Positions 6,781-14,323 of a stretch of DNA of 64,000 bases are shown here, piece after piece (positions within the stretch are counted from its first letter, which is position 1; every line of letters starts with the position of its first letter). The notes below the pieces were generated by a model that searched no databases, had not been told where the DNA came from, and saw nothing but the letters and a program-made list of their open reading frames with translations. The stretch lies in assembly GCF_013364195.1 (NCBI RefSeq), contig NZ_CP054918.1, positions 3,709,001 to 3,773,000 of the forward strand. Direction: 5' to 3'. Both the position numbers and the translations under genes were made by a program. This stretch comes from Streptomyces sp. NA04227. GTDB lineage: Bacteria; Actinomycetota; Actinomycetes; Streptomycetales; Streptomycetaceae.

Positions 6781-8994
6781 TCACACCCGACTCACCCTCC
6801 GCCCCTCAGCGCCAACCTCCTCCCCCACCGACTCACTGACCCCCACCCGCTCATGCAGCCTCCGCAGCACCCCGGGCGCGTACCAGGCCCCCCGCCCCAA
6901 CACCCGCATAGCCGCCGGAACCAGAATCGCCCGTACCGCCACCGCATCGATCACGATGGCCAGCCCCGTCCCGAGGCCGAACATCTGGAGGAAGGTCACC
7001 TCGCTCGTTCCGAAGGCGAAGAAGCTGACGGCGAGGAGGCCGGCGGCCATGGTGACCATGCGGCCGGTGCGGGTCAGGCCCGCCGTGACCGTCGTCCTTG
7101 CGTCCTCGCCCGCGTCGTGGAGTTCCTTCATGCGGCTCGTCACGAAGACCTCGTAGTCCATGGAGAGGCCGAAGGCGACGCAGAAGAGGAGGACCGTCAT
7201 GGAGGTGTCCAGGGGCATGGGGGTGAAGCCGAGCCAGGAGGACAGGTGGCCGTCCTGGAAGATCCAGACCATGGCGCCTACCGAGGCGGTCAGGCTGACG
7301 GCGTTCAGCAGGAGTGCCCGCAGTGGCTGGATGACGCTGCCGGTGAAGAGGTAGAGCAGGACGAAGGTCGTGATGGTGATCAGGCCGAGGGCCAGGGGCA
7401 GGCGGTCGGCGATCGAGTCCTTGCTGTCGACCAGGCGGGCGTCGTCGCCGCCGACCAGGGGCTCGGTGCCCTGTGGTGCGGGGACGGCGCGGATGTCCTT
7501 GATCAGGTTCTGGGCGGCGTCCGACATGGGTTCGGTCGAGGTCAGGACGACCAGGCGGTCGGCGCCGGGGCGGGACAGGGCGGCGTTCTGCGGGCCGGGC
7601 GGCGTGGCGGTGCCGCGCTGGTAGGTGCCGGGTGAGGCGTCGACCCGTTCGACTCCGGGCAGGCGGGACAACTCCGTTGCGTACGAGGTGAGTTCGGCGC
7701 GGCCCGCGGAGTGGTCGGTGACGATCTGGACGGAGCCGGTGTCGTCGCCGGGGAAGTCCTGCTGTACGGCTTCGGCGACCTTGCGGCTGGAGGCGGACTC
7801 GGGGAGTACGCGTTCGTCGGGGGTGCCGAAGCTTGCGCCGAGGAGGGGGCTGGCCACGAAGAGGAGTACCGCGAGGACGGGCAGCGCGGTGAGTGCGGGC
7901 CTGCGCATGACGGCTCCGGCGATACGGCCCCAGAGCGGCCCGTCGGCGCCGCGCACGGTGTGGGCCCAGGGCAGTTTGCCCTTGTTGACGCGGTGGCCGA
8001 GCAGGGCGAGCAGCGGCGGGACCACGAAGAGGGCGGCCAGTACGGCGACGACGACCACGCCGATTCCCGCATACGCGAAGGAGCGCAGGAAGTACATCGG
8101 GAAGACGAGCAGTGCGGAGAGCGCGGCCGCGACGGTCGCCGCCGAGAAGACGATGGTGCGGCCCGCGGTGCGGACGGTGTGGACGACAGCGTCGGGTACC
8201 TCGTCCCCGGCGGCGAGTTGTTCGCGGAAGCGGCTGACCAGGAGCAGGGCGTAGTCGATGCCGAGGCCGAGTCCCAGTGCGGTGGTGAGGTTGATCGAGA
8301 AGACGGAGACGTCGGTGAGGGAGCCGAGTACGGAGAGTTCGGCGAAGGTGCCGAGGACCGCGATCAGGCCGACCGCGAGCGGCAGTAGTGCCGCGACGAC
8401 GCTGCCGAAGGCGAGCACGAGGAGGAGCAGGGTGAGCGGGACCGCGATGAGTTCGGCGAGGGCGAGGTCCTTGCCGACCTGGTCGGTGATGTCGTTGCCC
8501 GCGGCGGCCTGACCGCCGGCCAGTACCTCCACGCCGTCCTCGTCGCCCGCGTATGTGTCGGCCAACTCCTTTGCGCGGTCGCCGCGTTGCTCGTCGTCGC
8601 CCTTGATGTGCGCGGCGATCAGCGCCGAGTCGGCGTCGCGGGAGGCGAGGCCGGGGCTCTTGGCGTCCCAGTAGGAGACGACGTCGGTCACGGTCGGGTC
8701 GTGGCGCAGGCCGTCGGCGATGGCCTGGCCGCGTTCGGCCACGGCCGGTGACGTCAGGGACACCCCGGATTCCTGCGGCGAGACCAGGAAGACGAGGTCG
8801 CGCTCGCCGCCGAAGCGGTCCTCGATCAGGCGCTCGGCCCGGGTCGAGGGGGAGTCGGGGTCGTCGAAACCTCCGCCGAGCAGCTTGCCGAAGGCGCCGG
8901 TTCCGACCACCGCCATGACGGCCACCAGGGCCGCGGCGAGGGCCAGGACCAGTCGCGCCCGGCGAACGGTCAGCGCGGCGATTGCGGTGAGCAT
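6781..8994 (-). CDS. MMPL-family (RND-type) membrane exporter
   Basis: A 737-residue integral membrane protein with the 1+5+1+5 layout of MMPL transporters: TM1 near residues 12-33, an outer loop to about 175, five helices to about 330, a second large loop from 375 to 525, and a second five-helix bundle including GLSMDYEVFVTSRMKE. It probably uses the proton gradient to export a lipid or drug. GAGGAA lies 6 bases before the ATG. It is divergent from a TetR gene at 9147, with two TetR-type palindromes between them, so repression by that TetR is likely. The C-terminus runs into a C-rich intergenic tract. Confidence 0.92.
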   Translation of the reverse strand: MLTAIAALTVRRARLVLALAAALVAVMAVVGTGAFGKLLGGGFDDPDSPSTRAERLIEDRFGGERDLVFLVSPQESGVSLTSPAVAERGQAIADGLRHDPTVTDVVSYWDAKSPGLASRDADSALIAAHIKGDDEQRGDRAKELADTYAGDEDGVEVLAGGQAAAGNDITDQVGKDLALAELIAVPLTLLLLVLAFGSVVAALLPLAVGLIAVLGTFAELSVLGSLTDVSVFSINLTTALGLGLGIDYALLLVSRFREQLAAGDEVPDAVVHTVRTAGRTIVFSAATVAAALSALLVFPMYFLRSFAYAGIGVVVVAVLAALFVVPPLLALLGHRVNKGKLPWAHTVRGADGPLWGRIAGAVMRRPALTALPVLAVLLFVASPLLGASFGTPDERVLPESASSRKVAEAVQQDFPGDDTGSVQIVTDHSAGRAELTSYATELSRLPGVERVDASPGTYQRGTATPPGPQNAALSRPGADRLVVLTSTEPMSDAAQNLIKDIRAVPAPQGTEPLVGGDDARLVDSKDSIADRLPLALGLITITTFVLLYLFTGSVIQPLRALLLNAVSLTASVGAMVWIFQDGHLSSWLGFTPMPLDTSMTVLLFCVAFGLSMDYEVFVTSRMKELHDAGEDARTTVTAGLTRTGRMVTMAAGLLAVSFFAFGTSEVTFLQMFGLGTGLAIVIDAVAVRAILVPAAMRVLGRGAWYAPGVLRRLHERVGVSESVGEEVGAEGRRVSRV

Positions 8995-9070
8995 GGGCCG
9001 TTCCTCTTTCGTTTTCTGCCGCGGCGGAGCACCGGTGAGGGGTCACCGGTGGCCATGCCGCACTACCTAT

Positions 9071-9085
9071 GTTTACGGCGTTAAC
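9071..9085. promoter_or_regulatory. TetR operator candidate 1 (MMPL/TetR intergenic)
   Basis: GTTTACGGCGTTAAC is a 7-1-7 palindrome with one mismatch. It shares the pattern GTTnACGnCGTnAAC with a second site centred 43 bases away, about four helical turns, between the divergent MMPL and TetR genes. Confidence 0.65.
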
Positions 9086-9113
9086 TCTTCTTCTCGCCAT
9101 CGTGGCAGGAGAA

Positions 9114-9128
9114 GTTAACGACGTCAAC
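9114..9128. promoter_or_regulatory. TetR operator candidate 2 (MMPL/TetR intergenic)
   Basis: GTTAACGACGTCAAC is a 7-1-7 palindrome with one mismatch, matching the first site. It ends 18 bases before the chosen TetR start, so binding here would block the TetR gene itself. Confidence 0.65.
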
Positions 9129-9146
9129 ATGAGGCAGGATGGAGGC

Positions 9147-9926
9147 ATGGCCACTACCAAGGGATCGGGTTCGGGATCTGGACGGGGATCTGCATCGGGA
9201 TCGGCGTCGGATGCCGGGGCGGGCGCTGCCAAGACCCGCTACCACCACGGCGACCTGCGCAACGCGCTCATCGCCGCCGCCGTGACCCTCGCCTCCGAGG
9301 GCGGGCCCGAGCAGGTCGTACTGCGGGAGGCCGCGCGCCGCGTCGGTGTCTCCCCGACCGCCGCGTACCGGCACTTCGCGGGTCAGCAGGAACTGCTGCA
9401 CGAGGTGAAGGTGCGCGGGCAGCTCAGTCTGGCCGAGTCCATGCGGCGCGCCATCGCCGCGGCGCCCGCACCCGCCGACCCGGGCGAGGCCGCCGAGCAG
9501 CGCCTCATCGCGGTCGGACGCGGTTACGTGGACTTCGCCCTCGCCCAGCCCGGCCTGTACCGCGCCGCCTTCTGCAGCCCCCGGCTCACCGGCGACGAAA
9601 GCGGCTGGACCGGCGTCGACCGGGCAGGGCCGGAACCGGAGTACCGGGCCTTCGCCATGCTCAGCGAGACACTCGACGCCCTGGTCCGCACCGGCCGGAT
9701 GCCCGCGGCCAACCGGCCCGGCGCCGAGATCACCGCCTGGTCACTCACCCACGGTCTGTCCATGCTGATCCTGGACGGCCCGATGTCCGCACTCGGCCCC
9801 GCCGAACGGGACGCCGTGATCGACCGCAGCATCGCGACGATCGCTGCCGGGCTCACGACGGATCGGGCGGTCGGCGGAGCCGGAGGCGGGGACGGAGGCG
9901 GGGACGGAGGCGGGGACGGAACCTAA
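9147..9926 (+). CDS. TetR/AcrR-family repressor, probable regulator of the MMPL exporter
   Basis: A 259-residue regulator. Residues 1-30 are a Gly/Ser-rich low-complexity arm. The helix-turn-helix follows (RYHHGDLRNALIAAA to SPTAAYRHFAGQQELL, about 31-85). The rest is a ligand-binding domain of the WHG-type TetR C-terminal family (GRGYVDFALAQPGLYRAAF, about 120-135). The tail is GGGDGGGDGGGDGT, encoded by a 12-bp tandem repeat. ATG at 9147 is chosen since AGGA sits 8 bases upstream and operator 2 ends before it; an ATG at 9129 is in frame but abuts the operator. Divergent from the MMPL gene, with two shared operators, so autoregulated repressor/exporter pair is the likely reading. Confidence 0.88.
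   Translation: MATTKGSGSGSGRGSASGSASDAGAGAAKTRYHHGDLRNALIAAAVTLASEGGPEQVVLREAARRVGVSPTAAYRHFAGQQELLHEVKVRGQLSLAESMRRAIAAAPAPADPGEAAEQRLIAVGRGYVDFALAQPGLYRAAFCSPRLTGDESGWTGVDRAGPEPEYRAFAMLSETLDALVRTGRMPAANRPGAEITAWSLTHGLSMLILDGPMSALGPAERDAVIDRSIATIAAGLTTDRAVGGAGGGDGGGDGGGDGT
9882..9917. repeat. 12-bp tandem repeat, 3 copies, at the 3' end of the TetR gene
   Basis: GGAGGCGGGGAC occurs three times without interruption at 9882, 9894 and 9906. It encodes the Gly-Gly-Gly-Asp tail of the regulator. Confidence 0.95.
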
Positions 9927-9956
9927 GGGCCGGGCCTCGTCCCCCGCGCCGCCTCC

Positions 9957-10853
9957 CTACTTGCCGCTCTCCCCATCCCCGCCTTCGCCATCGCCCCCGC
10001 CATCACCCTCACCCTCGCCCTCGCCCTCGCCCTCGCCCTCCAGCAGCCGGGACCGGAACAAATCCAGCACCTGGTCCAGCGCGGCGCGAGTCGGCTGGCC
10101 CGGCTCGTCGATGAGGTGTTCGGTCAGTACCGCGTGCGGCGGGAGTACGGCGTCGGGGTTGGCCGTGCTGTCGTCGAGTTCGACGGCGATGAAGGCCTCG
10201 CCGAGTTCGCGGCGCAGGAAGTCGAAGCGGTTGCCGGGTGCGAGGCGGTCGCCGCGGAAGCGGAGTCCGAGGACGTTCAGGCCGCCGTTCGCGCAGCGGT
10301 CCTTGACCACGGCGAGTTCGGCCGGGGAGATGTCGATGGCGCGGGAGCGGCTGCCGAGCCCGGGCACCGGCAGCGAGGGCTGGGAGAGCACGGGCGCGAG
10401 CAGACGTTCGTCGGTGGCCATGGCCAGCGCGAAGCCGCCGGTCAGGCACATGCCCACGGCGCCGACGCCGGGGCCGCCGCACCGCTCGTGCTCGTCCGCC
10501 GCGAGCGCCCGCAGCCAGGTCACCACCGGGGAGCTGCGCCCGGTCGCGAACAGCGTGAACTCCCGGCTCACACACACCCGCAGCACCGTGGAGGCGGTGT
10601 AGAGCCCGGACTTGAGCGCGCCGTGCGCGGACGGGTGCGGGTCGTAACCCGGCTTTCCGAACAGCACCGGCAGTACGGCGGTGCAGCCGATGTCCGCCAC
10701 CCGCTCGGCGAACTCGAGGACCTTCGGCGTGATGCCGGGGATCTCGGCGATCACGATCACGGCAGGACCGCTCCCGCGCCGCAGAACCTCGTGCGTACGG
10801 CCCCCGTGGGAGAACCCGCTCCGCTCAAAGCCCGCAAGGTCGTGATCGGCCAT
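9957..10853 (-). CDS. Dienelactone hydrolase family protein
   Basis: A 298-residue alpha/beta hydrolase. The nucleophile motif is GMCLTGG with Cys136, the Cys typical of dienelactone hydrolases in place of Ser; AEIPG near residue 36-40 supplies the Glu that the family uses to activate it. Substrates are probably lactones or esters; the natural one is unknown. The C-terminal 35 residues are a low-complexity Glu/Gly tail from a 6-bp repeat (CCCTCG on the + strand, 10010-10040). AAGGA lies 2 bases before the ATG inside a purine-rich GGAGGGGG stretch. It converges with the TetR gene, leaving 30 bases between stops. Confidence 0.85.
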   Translation of the reverse strand: MADHDLAGFERSGFSHGGRTHEVLRRGSGPAVIVIAEIPGITPKVLEFAERVADIGCTAVLPVLFGKPGYDPHPSAHGALKSGLYTASTVLRVCVSREFTLFATGRSSPVVTWLRALAADEHERCGGPGVGAVGMCLTGGFALAMATDERLLAPVLSQPSLPVPGLGSRSRAIDISPAELAVVKDRCANGGLNVLGLRFRGDRLAPGNRFDFLRRELGEAFIAVELDDSTANPDAVLPPHAVLTEHLIDEPGQPTRAALDQVLDLFRSRLLEGEGEGEGEGEGDGGGDGEGGDGESGK

Positions 10854-10971
10854 GGTCCTTCCCCCTCCGCTCGGCTACGGCGCCCACGCCCCTGGACGTC
10901 GACGCAGCAGTGTTCCGAAGTCCGGCGGTACGTGGGGCAGTTGGGCGGCGTCTGCGAGAAGAACCACAAGG

Positions 10972-10990
10972 GGTTGACTCCCGGTCAACC
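10972..10990. promoter_or_regulatory. Perfect palindrome upstream of the dienelactone hydrolase gene
   Basis: GGTTGAC and GTCAACC pair perfectly around a 5-base spacer. It lies about 120 bases before the hydrolase start and could be an operator; the binding protein is unknown. Confidence 0.35.
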
Positions 10991-11074
10991 GGCTCGGGCC
11001 GCTGTTCGGTATCCGGGCCGCTCACCCGTTGGCGTCCGCCACCCGACCATCGCCCGGCTCCCTACCGCCGCCCT

Positions 11075-12172
11075 TCACACCCCCGGCTCCGCCCAGATGT
11101 CCAGCGGTACGGAGCCGACGCTTCTGCCGTACGGGTCGAGGTGGTGGGCGTGGAGTTTTTCGTGGCGCAGGACGACCGCGCGTTCGGTGAGTTCCAAGGC
11201 CGGGTGCGCCAGGGCGAGTTGGGATTCAAAGCGGGGTACGTCGCGCAGTGAGTGCAGGCTCGCCTCCACGACCAGGTTGCACCGGCCGCTGACCGCCGCG
11301 CAGGTACGGATCTCCTTGCGCTTGACCAACGCCTGCCCCACGTCGTCCAGTTCGGCGGCCGGGACCTTGGCCCACAGCGTCACGGCGACGGCGTATCCGG
11401 CGAGCGGGCGCGCGAAGTCGCAGCGGAAGGTGAGCAGTCGGCGCCGGATGAGCTGGTCCATGCGGCGCTTTACGGTCGAGGCGCTGGTGTTCGTCTCACG
11501 GGCGAGCATCTGGTACGAGGCGCGCCCGTCCCGCAGCAGGGGGACGAGCAGCGACCTGTCGGCCTCCGCGATGGCGGCCGGGCCGGGGTCGGCCTGCTCC
11601 AACTCCGGGACACTGCCGAGGAGTTGGGCACGCTGGGACGGATCGAGGGAGGACAGGCGCCACTGGCCGCCCTGCGCGTACAGGCGGGTGACGATCCTGG
11701 CGCGGACGTCCCTCACTCGCGGCAGCGCGGGCAGGCGGTCAAGGGCGTAGCGGGACATCGCGGGGAGGTCGGCGGTCGCCACCGTGGCCAGGATGTCGGG
11801 GCCGTCCGCGCAGCGTTCGAGGGTGACCATGTGCGGGTGCCCGGCGAGCGTACGGGCGACCTCGGCGGCCCGGCCCGGTGCGCAGTCGATGGTCACGAAG
11901 CCCAGACAGATCTGTTCGAGGAGCCGCCGCCCCGCCGCGGGCTGCACCCACGCCTCGCCCCGCTCACGCAGCCGCGCCCATCGCCTGGCCACGGTGACCG
12001 GGTCGGCGCCGAGCACTTCGCCCAGGACGTTCCAGGGTGCCCGGGGCCGTAGTTGCAGGGCGTGGATGAGTGCGAGGTCGTCCTCGCTCAGCAGCCGGGC
12101 CTCGTCCCGCACACCGCCCCCGTGTCCCGTATCCGGCATCGCTCGGCATCTGTTCGACATCTGTTTGGCCAT
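11075..12172 (-). CDS. Lrp/AsnC-family regulator, double length
   Basis: A 365-residue protein, about twice the size of a standard Lrp. It has two AsnC-type winged helices: one at about 22-75 (LIHALQLRPRAPWNVLGEVLGADPVTVARRWARL) and one at about 205-255 (LLVPLLRDGRASYQMLARETNTSASTVKRRMDQL). Each is followed by a RAM-like ligand-binding fold. Such tandem Lrp proteins are common in streptomycetes and probably act as pre-formed dimers responding to an amino acid or similar small molecule. ATG at 12172 is supported by GGAG 9 bases upstream. It faces no divergent partner, so its target is unclear. Confidence 0.88.
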   Translation of the reverse strand: MAKQMSNRCRAMPDTGHGGGVRDEARLLSEDDLALIHALQLRPRAPWNVLGEVLGADPVTVARRWARLRERGEAWVQPAAGRRLLEQICLGFVTIDCAPGRAAEVARTLAGHPHMVTLERCADGPDILATVATADLPAMSRYALDRLPALPRVRDVRARIVTRLYAQGGQWRLSSLDPSQRAQLLGSVPELEQADPGPAAIAEADRSLLVPLLRDGRASYQMLARETNTSASTVKRRMDQLIRRRLLTFRCDFARPLAGYAVAVTLWAKVPAAELDDVGQALVKRKEIRTCAAVSGRCNLVVEASLHSLRDVPRFESQLALAHPALELTERAVVLRHEKLHAHHLDPYGRSVGSVPLDIWAEPGV

Positions 12173-12647
12173 CCGTACCCGCTCCGGAGTATCCGGGCCG
12201 CTCCGCACCGTAGTCGAAGCAGCGGCCGATTCCCTTCCAGCTGGCCGGAATTGGGCGCCGGGGTGGCGCATGCCTGATCACGGGAGCCTGGCTGGAAGTG
12301 GAGCCGGGGGCGGGACGAAGAGTGCGCCGACGGTTCCCGAAACAGGGAATGCGGGGCTCGAAGGTGTTCGGACATCAGGAGCAGCAAGCAGAAACGAGCA
12401 AGTACAGGAAAGGAAACAGGACCGGGAACGGGAACAGGAACGGGAACGGCCCCGCACGCCAAGTAATTGCGTGCGGGGCCGAATTGAGGATCGAGGATCG
12501 AGGATCGATGCGCCCGAAGGTCAGCCGGATTTCAAGGTCACACCAGGCTTGAGCGCGTCAGTGCCGCTCGATGGGACCGATGCCGCTCGACCGGATCTAC
12601 TGGAAGATCGACTGGATCGACCCGATCGGCAATAACCAGCTGGACGA
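12173..12647. other. Intergenic region with repeats and a terminator
   Basis: No gene is supported here. A run of imperfect GGGAACGGGAAC/GGAACAGGAACG repeats (about 12410-12447) precedes a perfect hairpin (12448-12480). GAGGATC is then repeated three times in tandem (12486-12506). The hairpin is about 170 bases beyond the protease stop. Confidence 0.75.
12448..12480. terminator. Terminator hairpin downstream of the trypsin-like protease
   Basis: Perfect 12-bp stem GGCCCCGCACGC / GCGTGCGGGGCC with a 9-base loop. Being symmetric it may act on both strands; on - it would end the protease transcript. Confidence 0.85.
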
Positions 12648-13616
12648 TCAGTGCGACAGGCCGCCGAGGATCTTCTTCATCTTCTTCCCGGACGGCGTCT
12701 CGTAGAGGGTGTCGAAGAGCTTCTTCGAGCTGGTGGAGGTGTAGACGCCCGGGGCGCCCTGGCCGCCGCAGCCGTCGCCGTAGGAGACGACGCCGATCTG
12801 GTAGCGGATGCCGCGGCCCGCGGTGCGGAACAGCGGGCCGCCGCTGTCGCCCTGGCAGGAGTCCTTGCCCTCGATACCGGCGCAGACGTTCACCTTGCGG
12901 TTGTACTCGGGGTAGCTCAGCTTGCACTCGTCGTGCGACACGATCGGCACGTTGACCTGACGCATCCGGTCGGGGAACTGCTCCATGTCGACGTCGGTGT
13001 TGCCCCAGCCCGTGACGGTGGCCTTGGCGCCGGGACGTATCAGGGCGTCGGTGCCCGGGGTGGGCAGCTTGATGGGGGCGATGCCCTTGACCGGCTTCTC
13101 GAGGACGACGAGGGCGAAGTCGTACGCGGAGTCCTTCACGTAGCGCGGGTGGATCAGGATGCCGCCCGGGTCGCCCTTGCCCTGCTTGGGCATGACGTTG
13201 CGGATCTGGCCCTGGTCGCTGTCCGACAGGACGGTGCGGCCCACCGCGATCTGCATCTTCTTCGAGTCGACGGGCTTGCCGTTCTCGCCGATGACGCAGT
13301 GCGCGGCGGTCAGGATCGTCTGCCGGTCGATCAGGCTGCCGCCGCAGAACTGGCGGTCCTTGAGGCTTCCCTGGCCCCTGGAGGCGAGCGCGGCCATGAA
13401 GGGGTACGTGTCGTTGGCGACGTCGCCACCACCGATGATCGGCTTGCCGACGCTCTGCGCGGGGCTGCCCGGCGCGGCGGGCTTCGGCTCGCCGGCGACC
13501 GCGCCCGCGGGGGCGGCGGTCGCGATCAGGGCGAAGGCGGCACCGGCGGCGGCCGTGGCGGCGGCACCACGGGCGAACACGCGGCCGGAACCGGATCGGG
13601 CGGAGAAGAGTCTCAT
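12648..13616 (-). CDS. Secreted trypsin-like serine protease (S1)
   Basis: A 322-residue preproprotein. Residues 1-42 are a basic then hydrophobic signal peptide, followed by a short Pro/Ala-rich propeptide. The mature chain would start at IIGGG (about 60), matching the IVGG start of trypsins. The triad is His106 (TAAHC), Asp166 (YDFAL) and Ser258 (GDSGGP). Asp252, six residues before the Ser, is the trypsin specificity residue, so cleavage after Lys/Arg is expected. Six Cys form the usual three disulfides. ATG at 13616 is preferred to the longer frame because AAGGAA lies 9 bases upstream. Monocistronic, with a terminator at 12448. Confidence 0.93.
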   Translation of the reverse strand: MRLFSARSGSGRVFARGAAATAAAGAAFALIATAAPAGAVAGEPKPAAPGSPAQSVGKPIIGGGDVANDTYPFMAALASRGQGSLKDRQFCGGSLIDRQTILTAAHCVIGENGKPVDSKKMQIAVGRTVLSDSDQGQIRNVMPKQGKGDPGGILIHPRYVKDSAYDFALVVLEKPVKGIAPIKLPTPGTDALIRPGAKATVTGWGNTDVDMEQFPDRMRQVNVPIVSHDECKLSYPEYNRKVNVCAGIEGKDSCQGDSGGPLFRTAGRGIRYQIGVVSYGDGCGGQGAPGVYTSTSSKKLFDTLYETPSGKKMKKILGGLSH

Positions 13617-13848
13617 GGGGGGTGCTTCCTTTTGGGAAAGAGGGTCTGCGCGCGGTGGCTTTATTCCTTCCTGACAAGGAAGGGAATTGGGCACAACGGC
13701 GAAGTGGACGCGCGAAGGCGGATCGCGCCGTCTGCGCGTCACGCTAGTCAGCGGTTTTACCGCCGGTCAATCGCGCTTTCCCATCAACTGCGTTACAGCG
13801 CCGTTCAGTTGAATCCGGCATGTAATCGTCCCGCATCTGTCTGACGAG

Positions 13849-13887
13849 AAAAATCGGCCGCGGGTTCAGTCATCGGTCGATTTTTTT
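13849..13887. terminator. Canonical Rho-independent terminator, bidirectional, with no assigned gene
   Basis: AAAAATCGGCCG (13849-13860) pairs with CGGTCGATTTTT (13874-13885), one mismatch, 13-base loop, followed by seven Ts on + and preceded by five As (Ts on -). It is upstream of both neighbouring genes, so it terminates something else, perhaps a small RNA. Confidence 0.75.
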
Positions 13888-13948
13888 CTCACTCTTTCTC
13901 ACTTCTCCGTCCCAGAGGTAAGCCGGATGCAGGCGGTGGGCTGGGTGA

Positions 13949-14032
13949 CCGTCGTTGAGCGGCTGTCCTTCAGCAGCTGTCGTTGAGCGGCTGTCGTTGG
14001 GCGACTGTCCTTGGGCGACTGTCCTTGGGCGG
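13949..14032. repeat. 14-bp tandem repeat, 6 copies, upstream of the sigma operon
   Basis: Six consecutive 14-base units of the type CTGTCsTTGrGCGr (for example CTGTCGTTGAGCGG at 13977 and CTGTCCTTGGGCGA at 14005). The first unit starts at 13949 as CCGTCGTTGAGCGG. A non-multiple-of-three period and no good frame argue against coding. Confidence 0.85.
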
Positions 14033-14156
14033 CCGGCGGTCGGCCCGACTCGTAGGCGACCAGCTCCGGTTGGAGCGGGGTGAATCCTTTTCGGGCCTCC
14101 GCGCCTCTTGTCTGCGTACCGGCCGAACGGGCCGACCGAACCAGGAGGAAACACGG

Positions 14157-14252
14157 ATGATGGTCACCAGCCTCGTAGTGATCGGAGCCCTGCTCGTGTG
14201 CGTGTGCGCGTGGCACCTGACGCGGCGCTACCGGAGCCGGAGCCGGGGCTGA
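14157..14252 (+). CDS. Small single-pass membrane protein (31 aa), first gene of the sigma operon
   Basis: A 31-codon gene with a strong AGGAGG 8 bases before its ATG. The product starts MMVTSLVVIGALLVCVCAW, one membrane helix, and ends in a basic tail (RRYRSRSRG), giving a cytoplasmic C-terminus. Two Cys (CVC) lie inside the helix. It is followed after 71 bases by an ECF sigma factor gene, and then by a Cys-containing membrane protein gene. Micro-proteins of this type are usually missed by annotation. A role in controlling the sigma factor or assembling at the membrane is possible but only inferred from position. Confidence 0.6.
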   Translation: MMVTSLVVIGALLVCVCAWHLTRRYRSRSRG

Positions 14253-14323
14253 CCGGCGCCCGCCCGTCGGCCCGCCTGCCCGTGCACGGAGCGCCTGTTG
14301 AGGAATCTGAGGATGAGGAGCGA

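Larger units (their letters stand above)
13617..14156. other. Long divergent intergenic region with an orphan terminator and 14-bp repeats
   Basis: This 540-bp gap separates the leftward protease from the rightward sigma operon. It is less GC-rich between 13740 and 13920. It contains a hairpin flanked by A- and T-runs (13849-13887) and six 14-bp tandem repeats (13949-14032). No long reading frame is convincing, but a small RNA ending at the hairpin is possible. Confidence 0.7.

Noticed and set aside
6322..7635. A long + frame spanning the CRISPR repeats and the antisense of the MMPL gene
   Set aside because: Low-complexity, no ribosome site, and it crosses a CRISPR array and a strongly supported opposite gene.
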